Virus record (IMG/VR): IMGVR_UViG_3300049733_000175
Span: 1-40,005 of that record
Strand: one strand, 5' to 3'
Origin: a virus
DNA length: 40,005 nt
This document shows, one piece after another, positions 28,771 to 38,910 of the stretch (the stretch's first letter is position 1; each line of letters begins with the position of its first letter). Below the pieces are notes generated by a model. That model was given only the letters and a program-made list of their open reading frames with translations, did no database searches and was not told the DNA's origin. A program made the translations under genes and the position numbers.

Positions 28771-31251
28771 CTATCCCTGTCCTGCGGCGATGCCGCCTGA
28801 GAGCGTGCGGAGTTGTCCGGCCATGGAAGATGGCGCGGTGGGCTGTCGAGGCTGCGACTGTTGCTGCCCTTGCTGCATGATCTGACTGATGTTCATCAGG
28901 GTACGCTGGAAGGTTGGGGCTAGAGACGGCTCGCCGGCACCGTTGAGATCTAGCAAGAGATCCAGCTGTAACCTTGTGGAATACGGCGGCGGTTCTTTCT
29001 GCCGAGTGAGAGCCTCACGCACCTTGAACTGGAGCTGCTGGAATAGCTCGGGATAGACCACCTTCACGGCCTCGACCTGTTCCGCGGTCAGCATGTTCTT
29101 TTGAAGGTCATCCAAGATGCTGAGAGGGTTATTCACCGTGGTCCAAGCGGTCGCGAACTTGTGTAGGTCCTCGTCGCTGATGTTCGTCTCCATCTTGGCA
29201 GGACTGAACACGTTGACGGAGACGGCAGCGGCCGGAATCTTTGATGCGAGGTAAGCCGCCGCACGCTGGGAGGTCGCGGTCGCGGCCTGCCCTAGCTGTG
29301 GAGCGTGCGAGTAGAGCGGCCCGAAGCTCTGTGCCATCTTGGCCGTGGACGTTGCTGGGTTCGTGGCCGCGTAGATGTCTCGGGCGTGCCGGACGAATGC
29401 GTCGCGCTTGTCCTCGTCCTTTTTTGCGAAGGCGACGTTGGCCGCCGTTCGGAGTTTCCCACCCACCGGGCCAAGCGCAGGCAGCTCGGCTTTGCTCAAC
29501 ACCTTCCCGATCGCGGTATCGATGCGCAGGTCCACATTTCGCGATAGGCGGTCGGCCAGGACAGCAAGGACCGCGCTCGAGTGCTCGCGGACTGTCTTAT
29601 GGACAGCTCCGGTTACAGCACCAGTGACGGCCGCTCCGAGCCCTCCACCGGCCATGCCGCCAATGATCGCGCCAGCCCCAGCCGTGAGGTAATCGGATGG
29701 CGAGACGACGCGATTGCCCAGGTCCTGAAGGTCGGCCTTGCCGGCAATCTGCGCGGCCTGATTGAAGCTCCGGAACTTACTCTTTAGTGTGACGTATTGC
29801 TCCGCCTTCGCTCCCGGCATCGTCGCCGCGACCTTGTCCGTCGCCGCTTCGATAACGTGCTCCAGGTTGCGCTCGACCGCCTGTAGCTCCTGCATCGCGA
29901 GCGGAGGCAACGGAGCTAGGCCAGGCGCGGTCGGCTTCGGGTAAACGATGCTCGCGAGGTCCTGGCGATACTTGGAGAGCTGCGGAAGGGAAGGGTTACC
30001 GCCGAGCGAGCGGATCTCGGCTAGCTTGTTCTCTACCGCGCCTGCCTTCGCAGCCACTTCAGCAACGCCGCTGCCTCGGAGTGGCTCTAGGACTTCCTTC
30101 TCCACCTTGGCGTAGAAGGCGTCCATGTCCACAAGCTTCGCGTTAGAGCGATAGCCGCCGGTTTCCTCGGCATGCTTCCAGACCTTGCTACGGAACGCTT
30201 CGAGCTTGGCCGCTGACTCGTCGCGAGCGCGCATGACGTTCTGAACGAGATCATCCTGTGACTGGAGCGGCTTGAAAATCTTAGTGCCATCATCGAGCGT
30301 GCCTTCGAGCACATCCCGGCTCATCTTGCGCATGTTGGCTTCGGCAGCTTCAGCCGTGCGACCCATCTTGCGGATGTCAGACCCCCTAGCCCCGAGCGCT
30401 TTCGTGGTCCGCTCCTCCGCGAACTCCGCCAGCATCTTTCGGAAGCCGGCCGGCCCGGGCTCCGCTGCCGCCGTCAGCCGCGGCGAATCCAACACCGCCT
30501 CCGCACGCGAACCGCTACGACTGAACAGGCGCGATGCGCCGGCCCCGAGCAATGCTGCGCCGCCCCCTAGCAGCGCCATCGGGCCCATCGACGCGACAAG
30601 CTTCTCCGATGTGAGGTCCGTCTTTTGGACGTAGGCTTCCTCGTGGGCTTGAGCGCCTCCCATGCTGGCGCCTTCGAGTGCACCAGCAATCGTCTTGGTT
30701 ACGGTGCCGGCGTTGCCAGCTGCGGCGACTGGCGCCATCGCTCCGCCGACTGTCTGACCGATGAGAGCCCCACCGAGTGCGGCTGCTGGATGCGCGGCAG
30801 CTCGCTCAGCTCTCTCTGCGGAGTAGCGCTTCCCAGCCTCGGGACTCCCAGCAATGCCTCCCGCGATACCCTCGGCCAGCGCTTCCTCGGACAGAGCGGC
30901 GACGCCCGGCCCCTGCATCGGCGCACCGGCCTTCTTCGCGATGACCTCTGCGGCGCCACCAAGTGCTCGCGGAACAGCTGTTAGCCCACCGTAGACCCCG
31001 GTCGCGGCGTGCTCAGCGGCGGTCCCGAGTGCCTCTAGAGCTCCTCCTTTACGCTGAGCGGCCGCATGCTTGGCGAAGTCCTCTGCACTCGCTGGAGCGT
31101 AGTCACCCGAAAGGATCGCGGTCCCGACCTGATGTGGCTCGAATGCAGCCAGCTCCCCGCCACGCTGAAGCACGACCTTGCCACCACGTACCGTGACGAC
31201 TGCGCCGCTGGTGGGGTCGCGGTAGAGCCCATCCTTGACTGGCTCAGCCAT
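28771..31251 (-). CDS. Large internal virion (ejection) protein, Ala-rich
   Basis: This 826-residue protein is the third of three very large proteins between nozzle and fibre genes. A small N-terminal beta part (GLYRDPTSGAVVTVRGGKVV) is followed by Gly/Ala-rich hydrophobic stretches that could insert in membranes (about 85-185; PMALLGGGAALLGAGASRLF; AGAIIGGMAGGGLGAAVTGA). Long helices and a Gln/Pro-rich end (PTFQRTLMNISQIMQQGQQQ) complete it. The pattern fits ejection proteins that form a DNA channel across the cell envelope. Confidence 0.75.
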   Translation of the reverse strand: MAEPVKDGLYRDPTSGAVVTVRGGKVVLQRGGELAAFEPHQVGTAILSGDYAPASAEDFAKHAAAQRKGGALEALGTAAEHAATGVYGGLTAVPRALGGAAEVIAKKAGAPMQGPGVAALSEEALAEGIAGGIAGSPEAGKRYSAERAERAAAHPAAALGGALIGQTVGGAMAPVAAAGNAGTVTKTIAGALEGASMGGAQAHEEAYVQKTDLTSEKLVASMGPMALLGGGAALLGAGASRLFSRSGSRAEAVLDSPRLTAAAEPGPAGFRKMLAEFAEERTTKALGARGSDIRKMGRTAEAAEANMRKMSRDVLEGTLDDGTKIFKPLQSQDDLVQNVMRARDESAAKLEAFRSKVWKHAEETGGYRSNAKLVDMDAFYAKVEKEVLEPLRGSGVAEVAAKAGAVENKLAEIRSLGGNPSLPQLSKYRQDLASIVYPKPTAPGLAPLPPLAMQELQAVERNLEHVIEAATDKVAATMPGAKAEQYVTLKSKFRSFNQAAQIAGKADLQDLGNRVVSPSDYLTAGAGAIIGGMAGGGLGAAVTGAVTGAVHKTVREHSSAVLAVLADRLSRNVDLRIDTAIGKVLSKAELPALGPVGGKLRTAANVAFAKKDEDKRDAFVRHARDIYAATNPATSTAKMAQSFGPLYSHAPQLGQAATATSQRAAAYLASKIPAAAVSVNVFSPAKMETNISDEDLHKFATAWTTVNNPLSILDDLQKNMLTAEQVEAVKVVYPELFQQLQFKVREALTRQKEPPPYSTRLQLDLLLDLNGAGEPSLAPTFQRTLMNISQIMQQGQQQSQPRQPTAPSSMAGQLRTLSGGIAAGQG

Positions 31252-33098
31252 TAGGGCACCTTCCCGGGTTCGCGCTTCTTCTCTTCAACAAGTGTCTGGC
31301 CGTAGCGCTTGAAATATTCCTCACGTACGGCCTTTGGGACCCCAGAGAGAAAATTGCGCTTCTTCGCGTCTACCTTGGCCTGCGCACGCTCGATCGCTGC
31401 CTTGCGCGCTTCCATAGTCGAAAGCTGCCCTTCCTTGTTCTGAGTACGCCGCTCAAGCTCCTTTTCAGGGACGCTCGCGCCTGACTCCTCGGCAGTGTCG
31501 GCAAAGACGAACTCGGAGAACGCCGCTCGTTTCTGTTGACGCCGTGCTGCGGACTTGCTCCCGAGTGCAGATGCGACGTCGGTTCCCAGATCGACCCCAG
31601 GAACCTTCCCGACAAGACCCGAGCCGCTCGACTCGAGCCCAGCCGCCTTGACGTTCTTGATCGACTGCTCGAGCTTGACGACCGGATCCAGCCGCTTCGC
31701 CAGCTCCTCCACTTGCTTTTCCTGGACATCCGGGAGTGAGCCGCCTGTGGCCTGACCGCGCTTCTGACGCGCCTCTACCACCTTCGTCTTCGACAGTTCG
31801 CGCGCTTCGAGGTCCTTATACGAGAACCCGCCACCCCCGCCGGCCTTCGGGTACTCGAATTGCGCCGATTGCTTGATGACGGTATTCCCAAGCCCGCGCT
31901 CGTATGCCTTCTGCATGTGCTCGACTACGCCGGCCTGGAACTGAGCCTGGAATAGCTGCCAATTGTTTGCGACGTCCGTACGCTTGGAGAGCGCTGCCAT
32001 CTCACCAGCGTGCGCCGCGGCTATGTTGAGCTGGATCGCCTTGGCCGCTTCCGTAGCTACATCGAGGTCCCCGGTAGCGCGTGCTATGTCCGCTACGAGG
32101 TTATTCCGCGCATCCTTGTCGCGCATGTACTCATCCCGCTGCGCTTCGATGTCTCGTTTCTGCGCATTCTGGATGATCTCCATGGCGTAGTTCTGCGTGT
32201 GGCCAGTGATGGCAGCCCACGCGCCGAGCCCCTGCATGATGGCTGCGCCAATGGTTGCCCAAGTACCCTTTTGCTTGAATAGGCGGTCCGGGCCGAAGTC
32301 CGCATAACGCGCTTGTGCTTCCTGGTCGAATGCGTGGACCGCCTGGATCTTGCGGTCCGCTTCCTCTCGCATAACGCGCTGGCGTTCCTGAGCAGTGATG
32401 AGTTTCATCTGCTCATCGACGGCCGCATTCGCTGCAGCTGCGCGCTGCGCATCGGCTATCGCTGCGTTCTGCTCAGCGATGCTTTTCTGTGCGTCGAACT
32501 CGGCCTTCTTCGCGCCGACCCAAGCCGCTTCAATCTCGGGGTTCTCCGGCACGGCGCCGGATGTCTCGAGCGAATACGCGCTGGGGACCGCTACGCCTTG
32601 CCCGACCTTTTTCAAGATCGATTGCTGAGTGGTCCCAGGGCTCCCAGCTGGGATGCGGTTATAGAGAGCTTCCTCTTGTGGAGTGAGTCCGTATGCGCTG
32701 CCAGGCGCAGCACCTTCCTGCGGAGCCGCTCCCGGCAGCGTCGGGATCGCGTTGTATGCGGCTACCTCTTGCGCAGCTGGGGCAATGGCACCGGTCTGCA
32801 TACCGGCCTGCATCGGGCGCCCAATAACAGGACCCTTCGGACCTTGCTGGACCACTCGAACCGGCGCCACATCCGGAACGCTCGGAGGCGCTTGAGGCGG
32901 GCCGCTCTGTCCTCCGAGGTTGATGTCCAGCGTCGTCCGGCCTCCGCGCGCCTCGTAGTCTGGTTGCGGAGCCGCCTGGAGTTGAGCCGCGTAGCGCTGC
33001 GCCTCGGGACTGTCCGGGACGTACAGCTCGGCCCCCGTGTCAGTCACAAACGAGTGACCGCCGAACTCATCCTGTCCGTTCCAGGCGGTAAGAGCCAT
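31251..33098 (-). CDS. Internal virion protein, helical
   Basis: This 615-residue protein starts at ATG 33098, sharing a base with the upstream stop (TGATG). A Pro/Gln-rich first third (for example QAPPSVPDVAPVRVVQQGPK) precedes long charged helices (residues about 200-350, including AQRAAAANAAVDEQMKLITA). A hydrophobic segment GTWATIGAAIMQGLGAWAAI follows. It probably belongs to the ejected internal core together with its two neighbours. No enzymatic motif seen. Confidence 0.75.
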   Translation of the reverse strand: MALTAWNGQDEFGGHSFVTDTGAELYVPDSPEAQRYAAQLQAAPQPDYEARGGRTTLDINLGGQSGPPQAPPSVPDVAPVRVVQQGPKGPVIGRPMQAGMQTGAIAPAAQEVAAYNAIPTLPGAAPQEGAAPGSAYGLTPQEEALYNRIPAGSPGTTQQSILKKVGQGVAVPSAYSLETSGAVPENPEIEAAWVGAKKAEFDAQKSIAEQNAAIADAQRAAAANAAVDEQMKLITAQERQRVMREEADRKIQAVHAFDQEAQARYADFGPDRLFKQKGTWATIGAAIMQGLGAWAAITGHTQNYAMEIIQNAQKRDIEAQRDEYMRDKDARNNLVADIARATGDLDVATEAAKAIQLNIAAAHAGEMAALSKRTDVANNWQLFQAQFQAGVVEHMQKAYERGLGNTVIKQSAQFEYPKAGGGGGFSYKDLEARELSKTKVVEARQKRGQATGGSLPDVQEKQVEELAKRLDPVVKLEQSIKNVKAAGLESSGSGLVGKVPGVDLGTDVASALGSKSAARRQQKRAAFSEFVFADTAEESGASVPEKELERRTQNKEGQLSTMEARKAAIERAQAKVDAKKRNFLSGVPKAVREEYFKRYGQTLVEEKKREPGKVP

Positions 33099-35395
33099 CA
33101 AATCCCCGAATCCCACCACATCGCAGGATCGTCGATATTCTTCACCGCAGTTCCGGAGCGCTCGATCCGCCGAAGCCTCTCCTCAAGCTCCGCATTCTGC
33201 CGCGCCAGGTCTCCAATCATACCCAGGCCGGACATGGCCACCTGACCACCGTCGACCTGGAGCATCCCGTCCGGTCCCTGCATGACTGCGCCGCGTGTGG
33301 CTGGCACACGCAAGAGGTCCTGCGCCATCGGCCCCGTCTTCTGCATGCGTCCGAACGGAGCGTCAGGCGGCTGGCCGTTCTTGACGTTCGCCTGAGCAGC
33401 GTGCTGCGGGTCGTAATTCCACGCAGCGGACGGGATCGCAGCCGCCTGCTTGGCCAGCGGGTATGAGCCTCGCGGGATGTTCTCGACGGTGATCGGGTCG
33501 ATCCGTCCCGCACGCGCAGCCATGGGGCGCGGGCCTTGCGCCATGTCCAAAGACTGCGGTCGGATCCCCGAAGATTCCCCGGCTCGCTGCGCCCACTCAT
33601 CCGTATTGCCCGTAGCTCGCGGAAGCGCGCCGAACATGTCCTCGTAGGCGATGAGCCGATTCTCCGCAGCGTCCAACATGCCGCGGAGGCGCTTTGCATT
33701 CTCATCGCTCGTGGTCGTCTGAGCCAAGCGCGCCTGGTCGTATTCCGAGACGGGCTGACTCGACTCCACACGCAACACACCAGGGCGCGGCTTGGATGTG
33801 ACGTCATACATAGGAGGCGGAGCTACCCCGGCTTCGAGGCTCTTGTTCGCCTTCCAGAGTTGCCCGTATAGAGCCGCCTCACCAGCGTCCCGGGGCATGA
33901 AACGTTGACCTTGTTCGATCGCTTGCTGTATCTCCCCGCGTCGGGTCATCGGCATACGCGGGTTATCCCCCAGCGCTTCTGCCTTCTTGTTCTGTACCCA
34001 ACGCTCGCCATATTGCTGCGCTTGAGCTGCGGACTTCGGGACGTAGGGCTTACCCTGCTCGATCGCGAGCTGCATCTGGCCGAGTTGTGACCTCAGTGCG
34101 GCGTTTTCGGTGCTGAGCTCTTTGGCTCGCGCGTCACTGATGGTTGGGAGGTAGTTCGCCGGATCCTGAATACTGGTGTCGACTTGGCCTTGCGGCTGGA
34201 ACGCTGAAAAGATGGTCGACGCCTGGCCGAAGCGATCCCGGAACGCCTGCTTGTCGGCAGCTTCCTGAGCGTCGTACATGTTGCCCATTGCCACGCCAGT
34301 CTGAGTCGGCATGGTCATCGCGCCGCCCGTAGTGATTTGCGGCTGCCCCGGCGTCCCAAATGGGACGATGTTCTGTTTCATCTCAGCGCCGGAACCGACC
34401 GGACCGCCCGCCGTAGCCATCGGGTTCGTCCCAAGCGGGGAACCGTAGATGGGCATGACGTTCATCTTGGTTTGCTCGTCGGACAGGAATGCAGCCCCGA
34501 GCGCCGCGCCTCCGCCGACAAGCGCCGACAAGCCCTGATTCTTGGCCTGCATCTGCGCAGCCTCGGCACCCAAGAGAGTTTTCCAGTAATCGGACAGGCC
34601 CTTCTGTTCGAGCGCTGCCGCGTTCTGTCCGAGCCCGTACATGCCGAGCAACCCTTGCTGTCCGAGCTGTTGCGAGCCTAGCTCGAGTTGCGCTTGCTGC
34701 ATGGCCGTTTGCGCATCGAGCCCGGACGCTTGCAGATCCATCGCACGCTGCTGCGCCATGAGTCCTGAGATTTGCTGATTCGCTGCCGCCGTCTCTTGCG
34801 CGCGCATCATGCCGACCTGCTGATTGAGCTGCTGGCCGGCAGCCATGTTGCCCATCTGCGCTTGGCGCAACGCCGCGCCCTGTGACGCACCGCTGCCGCC
34901 GCCCGCGCGCGCCAGTGCGAGCGCCTGGGTCATGTTCTGATTGCCGCCGGCTTTCATCTGCCAGTACGCCTGCGAAGCCTTCTCATCGTTCGCGAGATTG
35001 CGCAGCGTGGAGATCTGGTTGCCGATGTCTCCGCGGCTCTGCATCCCAAGTCCGCGCGACTGGTTGAACTGGTCTAGGTTCGCCTGAACCGGCGCTCGCC
35101 CATAGAGCTGCTGTCCGAGCGATTGGAATCCACCTTCACCCATGCCGCCGTATGAGAAATCACCCTTGTTCGGCGTACTGAGACCGGAGCCGCCGCCAAA
35201 GAGCCCGCCGAGCAGTTTTTCTCCGTATCCGAGGATCCCAAGCTTGTCGGCTTGCTTGGCTCCGCCCCAAAGGCTACCAAGGCTCGGCCCCTTGCCGTTG
35301 CCAGTGCCGGCGGCGATGTAACCCTGCGGCTCGCTCCCCGCTACGCCTGACCACTGAGTAGCCGTTCCCGCCGGTCCGAATGGATTGAACGCCAT
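33098..35395 (-). CDS. Internal virion protein with S74-like chaperone motifs
   Basis: This 765-residue protein has a Gly-rich N-terminus and Gln/Ala-rich helices (about 130-290). AAFLSDEQTKMNV follows at 301-313, matching the opening SDxxxKxxI of peptidase S74 intramolecular chaperones. About 350 residues later come NYDPQHAA, GPMAQDLLRVP and GPDGMLQVDGGQVA, then a coiled-coil end (QNAELEERLRRIE), as in S74 C-termini. The intervening Pro/Gln-rich part looks like an insertion. It may assist folding or auto-processing of the ejection complex. It is directly downstream of the nozzle gene. Confidence 0.75.
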   Translation of the reverse strand: MAFNPFGPAGTATQWSGVAGSEPQGYIAAGTGNGKGPSLGSLWGGAKQADKLGILGYGEKLLGGLFGGGSGLSTPNKGDFSYGGMGEGGFQSLGQQLYGRAPVQANLDQFNQSRGLGMQSRGDIGNQISTLRNLANDEKASQAYWQMKAGGNQNMTQALALARAGGGSGASQGAALRQAQMGNMAAGQQLNQQVGMMRAQETAAANQQISGLMAQQRAMDLQASGLDAQTAMQQAQLELGSQQLGQQGLLGMYGLGQNAAALEQKGLSDYWKTLLGAEAAQMQAKNQGLSALVGGGAALGAAFLSDEQTKMNVMPIYGSPLGTNPMATAGGPVGSGAEMKQNIVPFGTPGQPQITTGGAMTMPTQTGVAMGNMYDAQEAADKQAFRDRFGQASTIFSAFQPQGQVDTSIQDPANYLPTISDARAKELSTENAALRSQLGQMQLAIEQGKPYVPKSAAQAQQYGERWVQNKKAEALGDNPRMPMTRRGEIQQAIEQGQRFMPRDAGEAALYGQLWKANKSLEAGVAPPPMYDVTSKPRPGVLRVESSQPVSEYDQARLAQTTTSDENAKRLRGMLDAAENRLIAYEDMFGALPRATGNTDEWAQRAGESSGIRPQSLDMAQGPRPMAARAGRIDPITVENIPRGSYPLAKQAAAIPSAAWNYDPQHAAQANVKNGQPPDAPFGRMQKTGPMAQDLLRVPATRGAVMQGPDGMLQVDGGQVAMSGLGMIGDLARQNAELEERLRRIERSGTAVKNIDDPAMWWDSGI

Positions 35396-38300
35396 CTAAC
35401 CCCTATGCGCTTCCTGTAGCGGCTTCTGCGCTCCGCCACGCACCGCAACGTCCAGAGTCAGAGCATTGAAGGCAAAGCCTGACGTCGGCACCAAATAGCC
35501 AGGCGGGTGGATCTCGGTCGGATCCGGATCCCAGCCTACGTCCCGCACGCGCAGCTTGATCGCTTCGATGTTCGGCCACGGCAGTACCCATTCGCGTTCG
35601 AACTTCATACCCGCCGGCCCTTCCACGATCCACCATGTCGCATAGCTGAAGCTGGGGTCATCGTCCACCATAGCTTCGATCATGAGCTTAGCCCCATTGG
35701 CGTCTCGGAGCTCACCGCGTAGGCGTACACCGTAAGCCCGGCAGTAACCGTTCACCTTGCCGCTCGGCACCAGATACTGCGGCTCGATGGTAGTGACGAC
35801 ATGTCCGCCGAGTAGGGTAGCGTCTGAGTCCTCATCCCAGTAGTTGCCCTCGTCCGCCCATATCGTGGCCTCGTCCGAGTTGGAGCAAGCCATTTGGAGT
35901 GACGTGATGGTTTCGCCGCCGGCTTCCATGGGCGCCACGCATAGCCCCGTGATGACGTTTTCTATCGGGAGCGTCCATGTAGTCCACGCTCCGCGCTCGT
36001 AGTCGAACAGGAGCAGGATTCCGTTCGCCTTCGCCTCGTCATGCAGCGCCCAGCATGCCAGGTCCTTCTCGGTGAGCAGCGTTGCCGCCGCTACCACCGG
36101 ATACTGGTCAAGCACGTCGCGTGCTGCCTTCCCGAGCCACTGAATGGGCCCGTACCCGCGTGGGGCCAGGTACATGCCTCCCTCGCCCTGGAAGTAGACG
36201 CCTTGGCCGCCGAGTAGCAGCGACCGCGGATCGGTGACTCCGTTCTCCACGTTCCAGGCGCGCGGGGGCGCGTATGGGTTCTGTCCGAGCTGCGTCGGTC
36301 CACCGCCGGATACCAGGAACAGGCGCTTGTCCTTGGCGATTACGAGAGCGTCATCGAGCGGGGCCATCCCCGTAACGTCGTCCGCGTCGCGCGTGTCGAT
36401 CGTATGGGTCGGGTCGGCCACGAACTGAACCGCGCGATCAGGTACCCATTGCTTCGTGTGCGCAACGCCATCGGCTTGGGAGATGAAGAGCCGGTTGTCC
36501 CATACCGCGATCGTCTTCGACGCTAGGCACTGGGAGTTAGGCAGCGCTCCGCCATCGGTGTAGAGCGGGAAGCCAGCTGCAATATCCGCGTCCGTGCGCG
36601 AGTCAGCGTATATGTCGGTCGAAACGAAACCCTTGTCGTTCGGGATATCTGCGACCCAGTAATAGATATTCCCGCCGTCCTCGGTCCGGTAGATGCGTAC
36701 GGCAATCTCGGTACCACGCTCTCGGTCCGGCTGGTGCTTCTGCGAGCACGTCATCGTTATGACATTGATGCCAATTGGCAGCGCTGCCGATGTCACTTCC
36801 TTGGCAACACTGGGGGAGCTCTCATGTAGCTGGCCGAGCTTGTCTTGCCACACGTAGGTACACACGTACTGATAGGTGGCAGCGCCAGCGGTGGGATCCA
36901 GCTCGACCCATGACTGCTGTGGCGCGTACGCAAATCCCACCTCGTGGACCACATCTCCGTCGTACTGGCAGGTCACTCCACCGGAGAGGTACAGAGCCCC
37001 GCCGAGCTCGGTCGCGAGCGTGTTTGTGTCATCGACGGCCGAGAAGTCCCATGCAGTGACCCCGGCGGTGCCGAAACTGTACCTAGGCGCTCCGCTCGCC
37101 GTCCGTTCTGTCTTGGGGAAGGCGAAGTATTCCGGCAAAGCAACAGCCCACGAGCCTGCGCCTTCGATGACAGCCGTGTCGTTCAGCTGCATCAGATCGA
37201 AGGCAGCCGGGAGAAACTGCGCGGTCCCGTTGTTCGCCAGCGCACACACCGGACGCAAGTAGTCGTCATCGTTTAGCGGCAGCTCGCACACGAGGAAGGC
37301 CGATTGCAGATCCGTCGCGTTGGACGGGAACATCATCGGGCAGTACAGCCGCGCGTTATGTATGTACGGCTTTGCAGCAGCCGCGAAGTGCCAGAGGGTT
37401 CTGCTCACAACGAGTGTGGGCGTCGTCGTTACCGTTCCCGAGTAAGTGCCGTAGACGGCGACCCCGAACTCCGGCGCCAGTTGCCGGAATGAGTAGACAA
37501 AGGCCCATGTGGTTGCGTTGACCGGCGTCCATGCAACCCAAGCGCCGAGCGTAACCACTGGCTTGATGCTTCCGGGGGCCACCACCGATGTCAGATCGTC
37601 GACATCGCGGATTGACCCCTCTAGTCCTGTGGCATTCGTCCAGCCCACTGCTAGCGTCGCCCCCGCCGCGATGCCGATACCCTGTGAGGCATCCTCAGTC
37701 AGGGTGACGTTGTGGGTGATGGTCATATCCCCATCGAGGCGGTATATCTCGATGTTGGCTCCATCGATGGCGGCCACGAACGAGAGCGGTCCCAGCGGAC
37801 AGGCATCGTAACGAGCGTCCGACGTTACAGCCGTGAAGTTGGTAGCCCCGCTCCAGGCTGTTGGGGTGCTCGCAATATCGAGCCGGGCAAACATTAGATC
37901 CAGCGGCGCGCCGCCGGTCATGTCGAGCCACCAGAGGACGAAGTGCGACGTAGTCGCGTATAGGCGCGGGAGACTCGCCTCGGCTGCAGCCAGCTGCTCG
38001 CGGAACATCAAGGCGCCACCGAGCGTGTAAACAGCGGCCCAGAGCTCTCCCTTGGCGGATGCGGTGTCGTCCTCGATGACCCAGGCGTAAACGCGATAGC
38101 GATCGAGCACCGCTACGGCGCAGTGAGCAACGCTGCCAAGAACATCGTGCGATATTACCTCGCGATCCGGCGCTGCGATGTTAGCGATTGGCCCGCGGTC
38201 GAGTAGTTCTCCCGGGTTCGGCCCTCGCTCGTACATCGTGAGTACATCTGCGAACTGAGCTCGGTCCTGATACGCGAACGCCTTCTGCAAAGGGCCTGGC

Positions 38301-38488
38301 GCAGTGCCCGAGACTGCCGACACCTGCGTCTGGGTGAAGCCTGGGCGTTTGATGAGGCGTGCGTCCTTCTCGAAGTAGACGTTATCCGCTACCTCCATGC
38401 CGCCGGGCGCTTGCATGCGCTCGTCCGTCTGCTGGGACAGCCCCTGGACGAGCGGGATATCGATCGGCTGTTTGCGGAACTTAGGCAT
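35396..38488 (-). CDS. Tail nozzle / tail tubular protein B (gp12-like)
   Basis: This 1030-residue protein is like the T7 gp12 nozzle. It opens with FRKQPIDIPLVQGLSQQTDE and ARLIKRPGFTQTQ, the family's typical start, and continues with beta-propeller-like repeats. Downstream segments CLASKTIAVWDNRLFISQAD, DALVIAKDKRLFLVSGGGPT and GGQGVYFQGEGGMYLAPRGY are characteristic. It is longer than T7 gp12 (about 800 residues). ATG at 38488 shares a base with the upstream stop; ATG 38500 is an alternative. It forms the distal tail tube to which spikes attach. Confidence 0.85.
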   Translation of the reverse strand: MPKFRKQPIDIPLVQGLSQQTDERMQAPGGMEVADNVYFEKDARLIKRPGFTQTQVSAVSGTAPGPLQKAFAYQDRAQFADVLTMYERGPNPGELLDRGPIANIAAPDREVISHDVLGSVAHCAVAVLDRYRVYAWVIEDDTASAKGELWAAVYTLGGALMFREQLAAAEASLPRLYATTSHFVLWWLDMTGGAPLDLMFARLDIASTPTAWSGATNFTAVTSDARYDACPLGPLSFVAAIDGANIEIYRLDGDMTITHNVTLTEDASQGIGIAAGATLAVGWTNATGLEGSIRDVDDLTSVVAPGSIKPVVTLGAWVAWTPVNATTWAFVYSFRQLAPEFGVAVYGTYSGTVTTTPTLVVSRTLWHFAAAAKPYIHNARLYCPMMFPSNATDLQSAFLVCELPLNDDDYLRPVCALANNGTAQFLPAAFDLMQLNDTAVIEGAGSWAVALPEYFAFPKTERTASGAPRYSFGTAGVTAWDFSAVDDTNTLATELGGALYLSGGVTCQYDGDVVHEVGFAYAPQQSWVELDPTAGAATYQYVCTYVWQDKLGQLHESSPSVAKEVTSAALPIGINVITMTCSQKHQPDRERGTEIAVRIYRTEDGGNIYYWVADIPNDKGFVSTDIYADSRTDADIAAGFPLYTDGGALPNSQCLASKTIAVWDNRLFISQADGVAHTKQWVPDRAVQFVADPTHTIDTRDADDVTGMAPLDDALVIAKDKRLFLVSGGGPTQLGQNPYAPPRAWNVENGVTDPRSLLLGGQGVYFQGEGGMYLAPRGYGPIQWLGKAARDVLDQYPVVAAATLLTEKDLACWALHDEAKANGILLLFDYERGAWTTWTLPIENVITGLCVAPMEAGGETITSLQMACSNSDEATIWADEGNYWDEDSDATLLGGHVVTTIEPQYLVPSGKVNGYCRAYGVRLRGELRDANGAKLMIEAMVDDDPSFSYATWWIVEGPAGMKFEREWVLPWPNIEAIKLRVRDVGWDPDPTEIHPPGYLVPTSGFAFNALTLDVAVRGGAQKPLQEAHRG

Positions 38489-38910
38489 CAGACCGACCAC
38501 CAGCCGTTACCGTCGCAATAGAGATGGGTCGCAATCTTATCGCCCACCACATTCTTATTCGCAGCCCCGTCGATCAACTGGCCCGTGGCAGGCGTGACGA
38601 TGACCGACGTGAGCACACTCGAGACAGCTTTTAGGCGGATGGTCTTCCCATGGTCCTTCTGTGTGACCTTCGGCAAGAACACCTGGAAGGGGCCGCCTGT
38701 AGTGTCGTAGAGCAGCGTCTGGCCGAAGTCGGTGCGGACGTCGTCCTTCGCGATGGGCGTCGCCTGGTGGCGGTCGGCCTTCTGTTCCTTGTGAGCGTTG
38801 ACCGCGCGGTGGATGTTCTGCTCTTGCTCAGCGAGCACACGCTGGAGCTTTGGATCGTCCGTGAACTGGCCAATCCGCCGCAGCTCCTGGTCGGCATTCG
38901 TGCGCCTCAT
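38488..38910 (-). CDS. Hypothetical tail-associated protein (140 aa)
   Basis: ATG at 38910 overlaps the adaptor gene stop (ATGA). The product is helical and charged at first (NADQELRRIGQFTDDPKLQR; QNIHRAVNAHKEQKADRHQA). The C-terminal half is a beta domain (DFGQTLLYDTTGGPFQVFLP; AVSSVLTSVIVTPATGQLID) ending in DGNGWWSV. Such C-terminal modules occur in phage fibre and tail attachment proteins. Located between the two tail-tube genes. Confidence 0.75.
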   Translation of the reverse strand: MRRTNADQELRRIGQFTDDPKLQRVLAEQEQNIHRAVNAHKEQKADRHQATPIAKDDVRTDFGQTLLYDTTGGPFQVFLPKVTQKDHGKTIRLKAVSSVLTSVIVTPATGQLIDGAANKNVVGDKIATHLYCDGNGWWSV

